A stretch of 61,160 bases of DNA from Methylococcales bacterium. GTDB lineage: Bacteria > Pseudomonadota > Gammaproteobacteria > Methylococcales > Methylomonadaceae. Below the pieces are notes generated by a model that had not been told where the DNA came from, ran no database searches, and saw nothing but the letters and a program-made list of their open reading frames with translations. The translations under genes were made by a program, and so were the position numbers. Shown here in pieces: positions 25,239-35,442 of this stretch (the stretch's first letter is position 1; each line of letters begins with the position of its first letter). Location of the stretch: NCBI GenBank assembly GCA_026399095.1, contig JAPLRP010000015.1:1-61160 (forward strand). Reading direction: 5' to 3'.

Positions 25239-27069
25239 CTTGATGATGAAATAGTTCGTAAATTCGCTGTGCCAACTGCCGACTAATGCCGTCTACACTA
25301 CAAAGTGCATCTACGCCTGCGCATGAAATGCCTTGCAGCCCCCCAAACTGTTTTAATAAAATCTGCCTTCGCTTGGCGCCTAATCCCGGGATACTTTCCA
25401 ACACCGATTGTTTTGATGCCTTACCGCGACGCAATCGATGGCCTGTTATTGCAAACCGGTGCGCTTCATCACGTATATGCTGTATCAACAGCAAACCACT
25501 TGCACCTGGCGCTAAATCTATCGGCTGCTCCTGATCTACCAGAATCAGCTTTTCCATTCCGGGCTTTCTATCAGGTCCTTTTGAAACGCCGACTATCATA
25601 ACATTGTTTATGTCTAATTCTGCTAATGCCTTTTGTGCTTCATGCACCTGCCCTTTGCCACCATCAATAAACAATATATCCGGCGCCTCATGCTCTCCTT
25701 GTTTGAGTCGCTTAAAGCGTCTAAAAACGGCCTGGTGAATGGCCGCATAATCATCACCACCGGTTATACCGGTAATATTAAATCGGCGATAAGCTGATTT
25801 TACCGGCCCTTCTCTATCAAAAACGACACAAGAGGCAACCGTTTGATCACCTTGCGTATGACTAATGTCAAAGCATTCCAAACGTTTAGGTAATTCTTTG
25901 CAGCCTAACTCTTCTTGCAAACTAAGGAAACGGGCATAAACACCTTGTTTATCAGATAGCTTACTTAATAATGAATTTTCTGCGTTGGTAATGGCCATTT
26001 GTAACCATTTTAAACGCTCACCCCTCACATTGGCCGCTATTGCTACCGCATGTTTTGCCTGACTAGCTAGCACTTCGATTAATAAGGCCGTTTCTTCCAA
26101 CTCATGACTGACTATTAGTTCATAAGGTACCGGTTTGTCCAAATAATATTGGGGGATAAATGCTTGCACAATGGCAGCCGGATCATGCTCTCCGGTAATC
26201 CCCGGGAAAAAAACTTTATTACCCAAATGCTGGCCGTTACGAATAAAAAATACCTGTACACAAGCGACATTACCTTTGCTTGCACAAGCGATAATATCGA
26301 CATCGCCTTTTTCTCCAGAAACAAAGTGTTTTTCTAGGACTGAACGTAGCTTTATGATCTGATCTCTAAATCCGGTTGCTTGCTCAAAATCAAGATTGGC
26401 GGCGGCGTGTTCCATTTTGCTAATTAATTGATCAATCAGCAAACTACCTTTGCCTTCCAGAAACATGACTGTACTTTCTACGTCCAAGGCATAGTGTTGT
26501 TTATCAATCAGCCCCACACAAGGTGCTGTACAGCGCTCTATCTGATATTGCAAACAAGGTCGGGTACGATTGTTATAGACGGCATCTTCACATTGGCGAA
26601 TTGGAAATAATCGCTGCAATAACTTTAGGCTTTCTTTAACTGCACCGGAACTGGGATAAGGTCCAAAATAACGACCTTTTTTATTTTTTGCACCACGATG
26701 AATGGTGATTTGTGGGAAGTCTTGCTCACTGGACAGGAATACATAAGGAAATGATCTGTCATCTCTTAAACAGATATTGTACCGTGGCTTATGACGCTTG
26801 ATTTGCTGACATTCCAGCAATAAGGCTTCACCTTCGGTATGTGTAACAGTCACTTCAATGGCTGCGACTTTGGCGACCATAACCTGCTGTTTGATTGAGG
26901 TTGTTTGTGTTTTAAAGTAACTGGAAACGCGATTCTTAAGGTTTTTAGCTTTACCTATATAAATGATCTCGCCCTTGTCATTAAGCATTTTGTAAATGCC
27001 GGGGCGGGTTGTCAGATTTTTTAAGAATGCAGAAGCATCAAAACTATTTTCTGATACTTCAGAATCCAC
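25222..27069 (-). CDS. uvrC: Excinuclease ABC subunit C
   Basis: Dual-incision nuclease of nucleotide excision repair, acting with UvrA and UvrB. Visible: an N-terminal GIY-YIG endonuclease domain (PGIYKMLNDKG and IIYIGKAKNLKNRVSSYF), a cysteine-containing central region with LQYQIERCTAPCVG, a UVR domain for UvrB contact (MEHAAANLDFEQATGFRDQI), the RNase H-like second nuclease (LECFDISHTQG, ILFIDGGKGQV) and a C-terminal helix-hairpin-helix pair (SIPGLGAKRRQILL). I choose the GTG at 27069 (615 residues), which has AGG about 7 nt upstream. A TTG at 27084 would add five residues but has no ribosome site. Confidence 0.95.
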   Translation of the reverse strand: MDSEVSENSFDASAFLKNLTTRPGIYKMLNDKGEIIYIGKAKNLKNRVSSYFKTQTTSIKQQVMVAKVAAIEVTVTHTEGEALLLECQQIKRHKPRYNICLRDDRSFPYVFLSSEQDFPQITIHRGAKNKKGRYFGPYPSSGAVKESLKLLQRLFPIRQCEDAVYNNRTRPCLQYQIERCTAPCVGLIDKQHYALDVESTVMFLEGKGSLLIDQLISKMEHAAANLDFEQATGFRDQIIKLRSVLEKHFVSGEKGDVDIIACASKGNVACVQVFFIRNGQHLGNKVFFPGITGEHDPAAIVQAFIPQYYLDKPVPYELIVSHELEETALLIEVLASQAKHAVAIAANVRGERLKWLQMAITNAENSLLSKLSDKQGVYARFLSLQEELGCKELPKRLECFDISHTQGDQTVASCVVFDREGPVKSAYRRFNITGITGGDDYAAIHQAVFRRFKRLKQGEHEAPDILFIDGGKGQVHEAQKALAELDINNVMIVGVSKGPDRKPGMEKLILVDQEQPIDLAPGASGLLLIQHIRDEAHRFAITGHRLRRGKASKQSVLESIPGLGAKRRQILLKQFGGLQGISCAGVDALCSVDGISRQLAQRIYELFHHQDDDSI

Positions 27070-27141
27070 GTTATAACCTGACAACTTTTATTTACAAGAA
27101 CTAAAACCAATCATGACAGACAAACCGGCATTTATTGAGCT

Positions 27142-28713
27142 TTAGAAATAACGACCATTAATCAAAAAGTGGGCCGCAATACTACCGGCGTAACCTAGAG
27201 CAATAACCGGCGTCCATTTTAAATGGCTGGTAAAGGTATAAATACCTTTAGCTTGTCCCATTAATCCAACCCCGGCTGCTGACCCAATCGCCAACATACT
27301 TCCACCCACACCGGCGGTCAATGTAACGAGCAACCACTGACCTTGAGAGATATCCGGTGACATGGTCAGCACAGACAACATAATAGTACCGTTATCGACA
27401 AATGCAGAAGCAATACCAACAAGAATGTTTGCCAAGGTTGGGTCGATAGTGCCGTAAAGATGCTGTGAAGCCACGCCCAGATAACCGATAAAGCTTAATC
27501 CGCCAACACCCACCATGACACCATAAAAAAACAATAAGGTGTCCCATTCCAGATTGGCGACCTTCTGAAATATATCAAAAGGCAACTCCTGAGCCTGCGT
27601 CTGATTTGATTCCAAATGAGGCTGTTCGATATATCGCATAGGATCAGAATAATCAATTTTTACACCCTCCAAATCTATCGGCGTCAGCTTCAAATAATTA
27701 TCACGGGTTTTTTGCAGGTAGTAACTAAAAAACTTTAAATAGGTCAAGCCGAGCATCATTCCTGCAGCCGGTGGAAGGCTGAGGAAATTTTCAAAGCAAG
27801 CGGAGGTGATAATGGTCAACACAAATAAAAATATAATGACCCAGCCACCCCGTTGCATGGTCTGAGCCTCCATAACAGCGGCAGGTCTTTCTTTTGGAAT
27901 AAAGAAGTTCATGATGGCGGCAGGAATAACAAAATTGACGATAGCCGGAATCAACAAAGCAAAGAAGTCCGCAAAAGGGACTACGCCTTTTTGCCATACC
28001 AACAAGGTCGTTATATCGCCAAAAGGACTGAATGAGCCACCGGCATTAGAGGCAACGACAACATTGATACATGATAAGGTCACAAATCTGGGGCTATCCT
28101 TACCCATCGCCAAAATCACTGAGCCCATTAACAATGCGGTCGTGAGATTGTTGCAGCCCGAAGAAATAAAGAACGATTGAAAGCCGGTAATCCAGAATAG
28201 TTGCCGATAAGTAAAGTTTTTACTTAATAACCAAACCCTCAAACTATCAAAAACCCCTCGATCTTCCATAGCGTTTAAATAAGTCATGGATACCATGATA
28301 AACAAAAACAACTCGGCATAACCTTCCAATGAGGCACGGAACGCAAGCCCTGCTTGTTCACTCATTCCACCATTAGCGTAAACAATGGCAATGAATATCC
28401 AGATCAAACTGGCCGCAAAAACCATCGGCTTGGATTTTTTTAATTCCGTTACTTCTTCTGTCATGGCTAGAATGTAAGCCACTGCAAATACAAATAACGC
28501 CAAATATCCGGCCCAATGCTGAGTCAAATCAAGGGGTTGATTTGGCATTAGAGCACTCATTTCTTCATTAGCCATTGCTAGTGAAGGTAAAAACATAGAC
28601 AGTAAAACAGGGCTATATTTTAAGCACATTGATGGTGTTTTATTAATTAAGAATACGCTACCAAATACAATCAAAATCAGGAGGACATCAGTTAAAAACA
28701 CGGCAAAGTTCAT
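27142..28713 (-). CDS. nhaD: NhaD-type Na+/H+ antiporter
   Basis: A 523-residue inner-membrane antiporter of the NhaD/ArsB-related ion transporter superfamily, expected to export Na+ in exchange for H+. After an N-terminal hydrophobic segment and a SLAMANEEMSALMPNQPLDLTQ stretch come about a dozen membrane helices with the family motifs SSGCNNLTTALLMGS, NAGGSFSPFGDITTLLVWQ, VDNGTIMLSVL and GSAAGVGLMG. The N-terminal extension ahead of LTQHWAGYLALFVFA could be a cleaved signal, as in some NhaD proteins. It lies 72 bp downstream of uvrC in map order (same strand), in its own transcription unit. Na+ specificity is inferred from the family. Confidence 0.9.
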   Translation of the reverse strand: MNFAVFLTDVLLILIVFGSVFLINKTPSMCLKYSPVLLSMFLPSLAMANEEMSALMPNQPLDLTQHWAGYLALFVFAVAYILAMTEEVTELKKSKPMVFAASLIWIFIAIVYANGGMSEQAGLAFRASLEGYAELFLFIMVSMTYLNAMEDRGVFDSLRVWLLSKNFTYRQLFWITGFQSFFISSGCNNLTTALLMGSVILAMGKDSPRFVTLSCINVVVASNAGGSFSPFGDITTLLVWQKGVVPFADFFALLIPAIVNFVIPAAIMNFFIPKERPAAVMEAQTMQRGGWVIIFLFVLTIITSACFENFLSLPPAAGMMLGLTYLKFFSYYLQKTRDNYLKLTPIDLEGVKIDYSDPMRYIEQPHLESNQTQAQELPFDIFQKVANLEWDTLLFFYGVMVGVGGLSFIGYLGVASQHLYGTIDPTLANILVGIASAFVDNGTIMLSVLTMSPDISQGQWLLVTLTAGVGGSMLAIGSAAGVGLMGQAKGIYTFTSHLKWTPVIALGYAGSIAAHFLINGRYF

Positions 28714-28905
28714 TTATTACTCGCAATAATGTTCAAGGTTAGGTAAAAAGAAACGGTTTTATTTTAATATTGTATTTGATATGTATTGGCAATGCTTAAT
28801 AAATGGGTCTAAAACGGACTAAATACTCCATTAAACAATTTTTTACAAAAAATGTGTTTAGGGTTTTGATAACCTCTCTCTAACATCACACTTTTTCCAA
28901 ATAAA

Positions 28906-29646
28906 TCAAATTTCAGTTGTTTTTCTGGAATAAAACCACATTTGATAAACGCTAAGCAAAATCTGCAATCCCATCGAAAATCCCATTAGAGCACCACTGT
29001 AAACAACGACATAGGCAAATGAGGGTGTAGATTTAGTAATAAACCATGACAGAACATCCAACAACATAGCCGCAAATGGAATAACTACTGCCACCCTTTT
29101 TAGATGAACATTCATATTACAAAGTAAAAAGATCTTACCGATAAAAAATAAAATAAAAGCAATACCAAATAAATGAATATGAGAAACACGAACCAAAGTA
29201 GGTATTGTTGCTCCACCGGCATATGCAACTTCTGACACGCTAGAATAATGCGTTAAATCAGGTAGTGAAGGATTAATAGTGGGCGTATGACACAATACGC
29301 AATCACGATTTAATATTGGAGCAATTTTTTCGTTGTATTCTGGTTCGTTAGCACCATGATGTATCCATTGCAAAATAACATCCTTATCACTTGCATATCT
29401 CAAATTGGATTTCATAATCCCGCTAACGGCCGTGCCTAATCGAGTTTGGTTACTTCCACCATGATAACTGATAATGATATCTTCAATCGACAAGCCTGCC
29501 TTACCATCCAGTCCTTGATGAGTGTAGTACATATTGGCAAGCGCCATCAAATAACCAAGGCCAATAGTAAGCAAAAAAACCGTATTCAAAATCCTTTCGC
29601 TGACGGAAATATCTTTAAAGCGGGTATATTTTTCTTTATTCATCAT
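28906..29646 (-). CDS. Membrane protein with a single haem-binding CxxCH motif
   Basis: A 246-residue membrane protein. One membrane segment (about 20-40) leads into a periplasmic region holding CVLCH (116-120), a c-type haem attachment motif, followed by three further membrane segments (about 155-175, 185-203, 210-236). Histidines at 42, 62, 96, 97, 156 and 158 could provide the distal haem ligand or quinol site. It looks like a membrane-bound monohaem cytochrome of unassigned function; similar proteins are often left as hypothetical. The gene is divergent from glgX and separated from nhaD by 192 bp. Confidence 0.7.
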   Translation of the reverse strand: MMNKEKYTRFKDISVSERILNTVFLLTIGLGYLMALANMYYTHQGLDGKAGLSIEDIIISYHGGSNQTRLGTAVSGIMKSNLRYASDKDVILQWIHHGANEPEYNEKIAPILNRDCVLCHTPTINPSLPDLTHYSSVSEVAYAGGATIPTLVRVSHIHLFGIAFILFFIGKIFLLCNMNVHLKRVAVVIPFAAMLLDVLSWFITKSTPSFAYVVVYSGALMGFSMGLQILLSVYQMWFYSRKTTEI

Positions 29647-30232
29647 GGCTAGGTAAGTTTAAAACGCTAATTATCTCTATTCTTGAAAGCCATTTTGATT
29701 AAGCTTTAGCAAAGCATATGCCAAATTATAAACTCGTCATCATAATATAAATACTCTAATTGCCACGGACCAATTGTAGCACCAAATTAGTACGCTACAG
29801 AACACTTAATGCACAATAATGGGGCGCTTTTTTTTCACATCAAACATGCTATGAGTCTTAATCGAACTTGTCTACATGGCTTAATTTTTGCTTATAATAT
29901 GGTTAAATGAAATAATATCTAAAATGATATATGGGACAGAATTGGTTACAGACTAACCTAAGAAAGTGACATGGCATTTAAAATTTATAAGGCTATTCAT
30001 TAAGTTAATGAAACCATAACCAGCCCTTAAACAATACTCTTTACAATGATTGTAACGAATCTTTTATTTTATAATCGAAGGCATGGAATATAATGTCACT
30101 TATATAACGTATGCAAAGGTAAGCATCAACACTTGGATATTTTTCTGGAGTATGAAATTTACCACTCTTAATCAGGAAAACTCTGCTCAACAAACCTGAT
30201 TGCCTCATGTTTACACAATTCAAGAAGAAGAT
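29647..30232. promoter_or_regulatory. Long divergent intergenic region upstream of glgX
   Basis: This 586-bp region separates the divergent cytochrome-like gene and glgX. It is AT-rich. A TATAAT at 29893-29898 on the plus strand is preceded by TTGTCT 19 nt upstream, a possible but loosely spaced sigma-70 promoter for glgX with a long leader. I see no RNA gene, but a 5'-UTR of this size could carry regulatory structure. Confidence 0.35.
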
Positions 30233-32320
30233 ATGCAGCAAGAGTACAAATTAAAACATGGGAAACCTTATCCATCAGGCTCCAAATTTAATGCCAAAGG
30301 GGTAAATTTCTCTATTTTTAGTCGCTATGCCGAGCAAGTTGAGCTATTGCTTTTTGCTAGTCCAGACTGTGATGAGCCTTTTCAAATCATCCCTTTAAAA
30401 AAAGAGATCAATAAAACCTTTTTCTCTTGGCATGTTTATGTCACTAAATTGCCAGCAGGCACTTGGTATACATGGCGCATGGATGGCCCCGGCCAAGCCC
30501 GCGATGCCGGCTTTCGGTTTGAAAAAGAAAAACATTTGCTTGACCCTTGGGCCCATGCTATCAGCCAAAAGCGCTGGAATCGTAAAGCGGCCTGCAAACC
30601 CGGCGACAATGGTCGCACCGCTATGCGCTGTGTTGTTACTGATGACAGATATGACTGGGAAGGTGATACACCTCTGGCGATTAGAAGTGAAAAAGCCATT
30701 GTTTATGAACTGCATGTCGGTGGGTTTACTCGACATCCCTCATCCAAAGTCACCCATCCAGGTACGTTTTCAGGCCTGATTGAAAAAATCCCTTATCTCC
30801 AGAAACTAGGTATTACCCATGTTGAGCTATTACCTGTAATGGCTTTTGATGAGCAAGATGTTCCAGGTAAGACTGCGGACATGGGCTTAAAAAACTACTG
30901 GGGTTATAGCACGCATAGCTTCTTTAGCCCGCATCCGGGCTACTGTGTGACTCCCGAACAAGGAACGCATGTACAAGAATTTAGAGACTTGGTAAAAGCT
31001 CTGCACAATGCTGGCATGGGTGTCATCATGGATGTCGTATTTAACCATACCGCAGAGGCAGGCGCCAACGGCCCTGTTATTAATTTTAGAGGTATTGGTG
31101 GTAAAACTTTTTATCATTTGGATCAAAATGATAAAAGTATTTTGCGAGATTACACCGGTTGCGGAAATACTGTAAATGCTAACCATCCTTTGGTTGCACG
31201 CTTTATTATCAGTTGCCTTGAATACTGGGTCAGGGAAATGCACGTCGACGGCTTTCGCTTTGATCTGGCCAGCGCTATGGCTAGAGGAGAAAACGGAGAA
31301 GTTCTGCAAGATCCACCTGTACTATGGGGCATTGAGCTTTCAGAACAACTTGTCAAAACCAAATTAATAGCTGAAGCGTGGGATGCTGCGGGTCTTTATC
31401 AAGTGGGTAGCTTTCCTGGATATCGCTGGGCAGAATGGAATGGCCGCTATAGAGATATCATCCGCCAGTTTGTGCGTGGCGATAAAGGTATTTTGTCAGA
31501 GCTTGCAACACGAATAAGTGGCAGTAGCGATCTTTACGAGCATCAAGGTAGATTGCCTATTAATAGTGTTAACTTTGTAACCTGCCATGATGGCTTCACT
31601 TTGTATGATTTATTTAGTTACAACGAAAAACACAATAGCGCTAACGGTGAAGATAATCGTGATGGCTGCAGCAACAATATAAGCTACAACTGTGGCGTTG
31701 AAGGCGACACTAAAAATGTGGATATTATAGCGCTACGACGAAAACAGGCCAAAAATGTGTTTTCTATTTTGCTACTCAGCCAAGGTGTACCGATGTTACT
31801 TGCAGGCGATGAAATACTGCATAGTCAACATGGCAACAACAATTGTTATTGCCAAGATAACGAACTGAGCTGGATAGACTGGAATATGGCTAACAAAAAT
31901 GCAGATATATTGCGTTTTGTTCAACAAATGATAGCGCTACGCAAAAGACATCCTTCTATTATGCGTCGTCGTTTTTTAACCGGCGAAGTGCCTGAGGGGA
32001 AAAATATAGCCGATATTTCATGGCATGGCACCGAAATTAACAAACCGTTATGGTCTGATCCGGAAGCCAGAATTCTGGCTTTTACCTTAATAGGCGTTGA
32101 AGACGATGAGGCAGACCTGCATATAGTCATGAATATGTCTGATGAAAACACATCAATTCAATTACCCAAGATTTTAGGTAAAAAATGGTGTGTTGCTATA
32201 GATTCATCATTAAAGTCGCCTTATGACATTGTTGCTCCGCAAGATCAAAAACCCTTCAATGAAAGCATCTATGCCGTTAATAATAAAACAATAGTGGTTC
32301 TTGAAAATGTTAAATGCTAG
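30233..32320 (+). CDS. glgX: Glycogen debranching enzyme GlgX
   Basis: Cytosolic GH13 isoamylase-type enzyme that cuts alpha-1,6 branches of phosphorylase-limited glycogen. An N-terminal CBM48 domain begins YKLKHGKPYPSGSKF. The four GH13 regions are visible: DVVFNHT (about 267), GFRFDL with nucleophile Asp344, AEAWD with acid/base Glu381, and TCHDGFTLYDL with Asp453. NYWGYSTHSFFSPH is typical of GlgX. I use the ATG at 30233 (695 residues); the open frame extends to a TTG at 30200 that lacks a ribosome site. The mutarotase gene downstream supports sugar-phosphate metabolism. Confidence 0.95.
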   Translation: MQQEYKLKHGKPYPSGSKFNAKGVNFSIFSRYAEQVELLLFASPDCDEPFQIIPLKKEINKTFFSWHVYVTKLPAGTWYTWRMDGPGQARDAGFRFEKEKHLLDPWAHAISQKRWNRKAACKPGDNGRTAMRCVVTDDRYDWEGDTPLAIRSEKAIVYELHVGGFTRHPSSKVTHPGTFSGLIEKIPYLQKLGITHVELLPVMAFDEQDVPGKTADMGLKNYWGYSTHSFFSPHPGYCVTPEQGTHVQEFRDLVKALHNAGMGVIMDVVFNHTAEAGANGPVINFRGIGGKTFYHLDQNDKSILRDYTGCGNTVNANHPLVARFIISCLEYWVREMHVDGFRFDLASAMARGENGEVLQDPPVLWGIELSEQLVKTKLIAEAWDAAGLYQVGSFPGYRWAEWNGRYRDIIRQFVRGDKGILSELATRISGSSDLYEHQGRLPINSVNFVTCHDGFTLYDLFSYNEKHNSANGEDNRDGCSNNISYNCGVEGDTKNVDIIALRRKQAKNVFSILLLSQGVPMLLAGDEILHSQHGNNNCYCQDNELSWIDWNMANKNADILRFVQQMIALRKRHPSIMRRRFLTGEVPEGKNIADISWHGTEINKPLWSDPEARILAFTLIGVEDDEADLHIVMNMSDENTSIQLPKILGKKWCVAIDSSLKSPYDIVAPQDQKPFNESIYAVNNKTIVVLENVKC

Positions 32321-32495
32321 CTCTCATGTTTTCTTGAAATGTTTTTAATGATTAACATTGAGTTTTTACGCCACCTTTGGATAAAATATTAATAATGCCT
32401 TATACGGCATCAGCATAACTAAAGAAGCTTTCTATAAAAATGAAGTCTGGCATATTGATATTAATTATCATGCAACGATTGACAAGGTAACACGC

Positions 32496-33401
32496 ATGGA
32501 AATTAAACAATTAAACACTAAACACGGGATTGCCGGGCAACTCACCTTTACCAAAGGGAACAGTGGCTTTCCATTCATTATGATTAATAATGACAGTGCT
32601 ACTGCTTTGATTTCGGTCTATGGTGCTCAGGTGCTTTCATTCCAACCAACTAATGAACCGGAAGACCTTCTATTTCTTAGCCAAAAATCTCATTACGAAG
32701 AAGGCAAAGCCATAAGAGGCGGGATACCCATCTGTTGGCCTTGGTTTGGACCTGATCGTCTTGATCTTAATCGGCCTGATCATGGCTTTGTTCGTAATGG
32801 TTTGTGGACCGTTTTAGCAACGGAAGCCACTTCAGAATCTGAAACAAAAATAAAGTTAAGATTCCATAACACCAAGCAAAGCGAAAGTTACTGGCATCAA
32901 GCCTTTACTCTGGATATTGAAATTTCTGTAAGCGACACACTCACTATTGAACTAATCACTCGCAATACGGGCGCCCAAGCATTTTCCATTACCCAAGTCC
33001 TGCACGCCTACTTCAGTGTAGGAAATATAGATGATGTACAAGTTTTAGGACTAGAGAACGCCCATTATCTTTACAAACTGGATGATGGCGAAGAAAAAAA
33101 TCAATCGGGTGCACTGATTATTGCCAATGAAGTTGACAGGATTTATACAAACGTCAACAACGAGTTAATCATTGACGACCGCGCTTTTAATCGCCAAATC
33201 ATAGTTGCCGCGACTAACAATAAAACGACCGTCATTTGGAATCCCTGGATTGATATCTGTGCAAAAATGCCTGATCTAGCTTATGATGACTACCAGCGCT
33301 TTATCTGCGTTGAACCCGGAAATGTAGACACAGATTGTGTAGAAATTCCTCCAGGTGAAGAATTTCGGTTGATTACAAACTTTAAGATTGTTAGAAACTA
33401 A
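32496..33401 (+). CDS. D-hexose-6-phosphate mutarotase (aldose 1-epimerase family)
   Basis: A 301-residue cytosolic epimerase of the YeaD type, interconverting alpha and beta anomers of hexose-6-phosphates. Motifs: the GGIPICWPWFGP substrate loop (about 72-83), DHGFVRNGLW with a conserved His and Arg, LHAYFSVG with the catalytic His, and VEPGNVDTDCVEIPPGE with the catalytic Glu near the C-terminus. AAGG at 32484-32487 is the ribosome-binding site, 8 nt before the ATG. It follows glgX by 175 bp on the same strand and may help feed glucose-phosphates from glycogen into glycolysis. Confidence 0.92.
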   Translation: MEIKQLNTKHGIAGQLTFTKGNSGFPFIMINNDSATALISVYGAQVLSFQPTNEPEDLLFLSQKSHYEEGKAIRGGIPICWPWFGPDRLDLNRPDHGFVRNGLWTVLATEATSESETKIKLRFHNTKQSESYWHQAFTLDIEISVSDTLTIELITRNTGAQAFSITQVLHAYFSVGNIDDVQVLGLENAHYLYKLDDGEEKNQSGALIIANEVDRIYTNVNNELIIDDRAFNRQIIVAATNNKTTVIWNPWIDICAKMPDLAYDDYQRFICVEPGNVDTDCVEIPPGEEFRLITNFKIVRN

Positions 33402-33549
33402 CAAGAGAAATCAAGCCCAATATTATAATTTTTAATCTGTATACACCTGTTCACCTGAAATTAAAGCCTTGTTGAAAACGGTATAACACAAGAATATGGC
33501 ACCGCACTTTACCCTTATGAGTAAAAGGATCTTATCTTTTGATTGTTGC

Positions 33550-33795
33550 TTAGAGCTTGATTAAAACAACAATCATAGCAAACTGTCCTAGCGCCACCCC
33601 TATAACCCATTTAACTAAACGGTTTTCTAACTCATAAAGTCTGGCATCCAAGTAATCGCGTGTAACAGGTAAGGATTCTGCCTGTGCTTCTTGAAATGCT
33701 TCCGCAACCGCTTCAGCTTCAGCTTGAGCTTCCTCGAAGCCGGCAGACCGTAAACGTCTAATAAATTTATGAGTATCAAAGGTTATTGTGGTCAT
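33550..33795 (-). CDS. DUF1640-like coiled-coil protein with C-terminal membrane anchor
   Basis: An 81-residue protein starting MTTITFDTHKFIRRLRSAGF, typical of small bacterial relatives of the DUF1640/CCDC90 family. An Ala/Glu-rich helix (EEAQAEAEAVAEAFQEAQAE, about 20-39) probably forms a coiled coil, and residues about 61-81 form a C-terminal membrane anchor. The function of this bacterial family is unknown. It is convergent with the mutarotase gene and lies downstream of the RelA/SpoT-like gene by 128 bp. Confidence 0.8.
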   Translation of the reverse strand: MTTITFDTHKFIRRLRSAGFEEAQAEAEAVAEAFQEAQAESLPVTRDYLDARLYELENRLVKWVIGVALGQFAMIVVLIKL

Positions 33796-33923
33796 AAGGC
33801 GTATTAATTGATCAATTTTATAATAGTAAGATCGCCTGTAGATCTACTTATTGTCAAGGCAAGAAATTACCCTAGAATGGTAGACTTGAGAAGCAAGAAT
33901 AAACCCATTAGAGCAACAGTTCG

Positions 33924-35417
33924 CTAAGAAAACAACGTTGCCTGATCTTTTTTTAACTGTGCAATACTTTCTTTGGGTATATAAAAAACATTTTTAAAAA
34001 CCCTGTTCATCACCGATATTAGCTGCCTGAATTTATAAGCATCATGATGAGAGTCACCCTTTTGCTCAGAAGTACGCCAACTCTCTTCGTCGGAGATACG
34101 TAATTCAACACCCAGCGTATGTTCCTGCGTTTTTTTATCAACCTGATTTCTTCGTGCGTAAATAGCCGTTCCGGGTATCATGATCTTATGCGTTTCTGCT
34201 TCACGATGGATGGGCAATGAAAAGCTAATCTTGCATTGGAATTTTCTGTGCCCTAACGATGAATGCTGATTTTTTTCAGCATTCATACTCAGAGCTTCAT
34301 AGAATGTTTTGGCATTGGCAAACAACTCTTGTTCGGTAGAGTTTTCTTCAAGTCCGGCACTTTGTGAAAGGCTGACCATCAACCGCCGAACTGCTTCGAT
34401 CATATATTCAGGCGCATCAAACAAGGTTTGGGTTATCGATTGAGAATTAGTATTTTCTTGGAGAATAACCCCTTTCTTTTGCAAAGCATGAAACAGCTTT
34501 AGGGTGTCATCCTTATCTTTAAGTATAAAAGTAATCGCAAGAATATCCCTAATATCATAGGCCTCGCCTTCCAAATCTTTACCTAACTTAGTAACCATGC
34601 TTTCAGGACTTTTTAATCTGGCTTTGATTTCTATAATCTTTACCCGAACACCATCGCCACTATCAAAAACAAACCAGTTATTTTGGTGGTCAACTGTTAT
34701 AGATTCTTTAAGTTTATGAAAAAAAGACGAGATTTTAACAAAGGCATTTTGAGCCGACTCGCTGACCGGAATATGCCTTGGATTTCCCCAGTCATAATTA
34801 AAAAGGTCGTCAAGGCTTTGGTTTTCAGTTTCAAGAAAACTACCTAATTGAGCATAATCATTAATATCTTGGCTTTCTTCTTCAATGGATTTGATCAAGT
34901 ATCCCATTTTTAACATGGAACAGGCTGTTTGCTGCCATTCCTGTGGAACGTCCATTTTATTGCCTTGGTACCCATGAAACACCGTCGGATATTTGCCAGA
35001 AGACGCCAACAGAAAAAGATGCCTCGGATCTTGATCCGCTATTGTTCGAAACACGGGATCATTCAAAATCAATTCGACCCGTTGAATCGCTTGCAGACTG
35101 CTCAGATAAAGAGCAAGGTTAGGAGAATTTAAAGCCAGCAAGCCTTCGATTTGCGTTTTAACAAATGGGAAAAGCCAGTTAAAAAAATAGCGGTAAGTTC
35201 GCAGAACATAATCCTTTGCTCTTTCTTGTTCACTTTCCTGTAATTCCCCATTACCGATAATATCAAAGCCACGATTATTCATCATTTTAGTCGCCTGTTT
35301 AAGCGCTGTTTGATAATTATCAGCCGACAGCAATAAATAAGGACTCATTTCTACTCTATCAAGAATAGAGCCAAAAATCTCATGATGTAGTTCACGACTT
35401 GATGATCTTTCTTCCAT
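33924..35417 (-). CDS. Divergent RelA/SpoT-like nucleotidyltransferase-fold protein
   Basis: A 497-residue soluble protein; the ATG at 35417 is chosen over a TTG two codons earlier. I do not recognise a named function. Two stretches resemble the (p)ppGpp synthetase domain: RLKSPESMVTKLG followed by DIRDILAITFILKDKDD (about 267-304), matching the R-x-K-SxxSixxKm and D-x-x-giRii core, and VELRISDEESW followed by GDSHHDAYK (about 437-462), matching the VEvQIRT ... AeHwxYK segment. The catalytic E-x-Q is E-x-R here. No hydrolase HD domain, TGS or ACT domain is seen; the N-terminal about 250 residues are helical and unassigned. It follows the O-methyltransferase gene by 25 bp. Confidence 0.65.
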   Translation of the reverse strand: MEERSSSRELHHEIFGSILDRVEMSPYLLLSADNYQTALKQATKMMNNRGFDIIGNGELQESEQERAKDYVLRTYRYFFNWLFPFVKTQIEGLLALNSPNLALYLSSLQAIQRVELILNDPVFRTIADQDPRHLFLLASSGKYPTVFHGYQGNKMDVPQEWQQTACSMLKMGYLIKSIEEESQDINDYAQLGSFLETENQSLDDLFNYDWGNPRHIPVSESAQNAFVKISSFFHKLKESITVDHQNNWFVFDSGDGVRVKIIEIKARLKSPESMVTKLGKDLEGEAYDIRDILAITFILKDKDDTLKLFHALQKKGVILQENTNSQSITQTLFDAPEYMIEAVRRLMVSLSQSAGLEENSTEQELFANAKTFYEALSMNAEKNQHSSLGHRKFQCKISFSLPIHREAETHKIMIPGTAIYARRNQVDKKTQEHTLGVELRISDEESWRTSEQKGDSHHDAYKFRQLISVMNRVFKNVFYIPKESIAQLKKDQATLFS

Positions 35418-35442
35418 CTTCAACTTACCTTTTCCGCTATTT

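Noticed and set aside
30152-30199. 15-codon leader frame before glgX
   Set aside because: GGAG stands only one base before its ATG, too close for initiation, and the peptide has no regulatory features.
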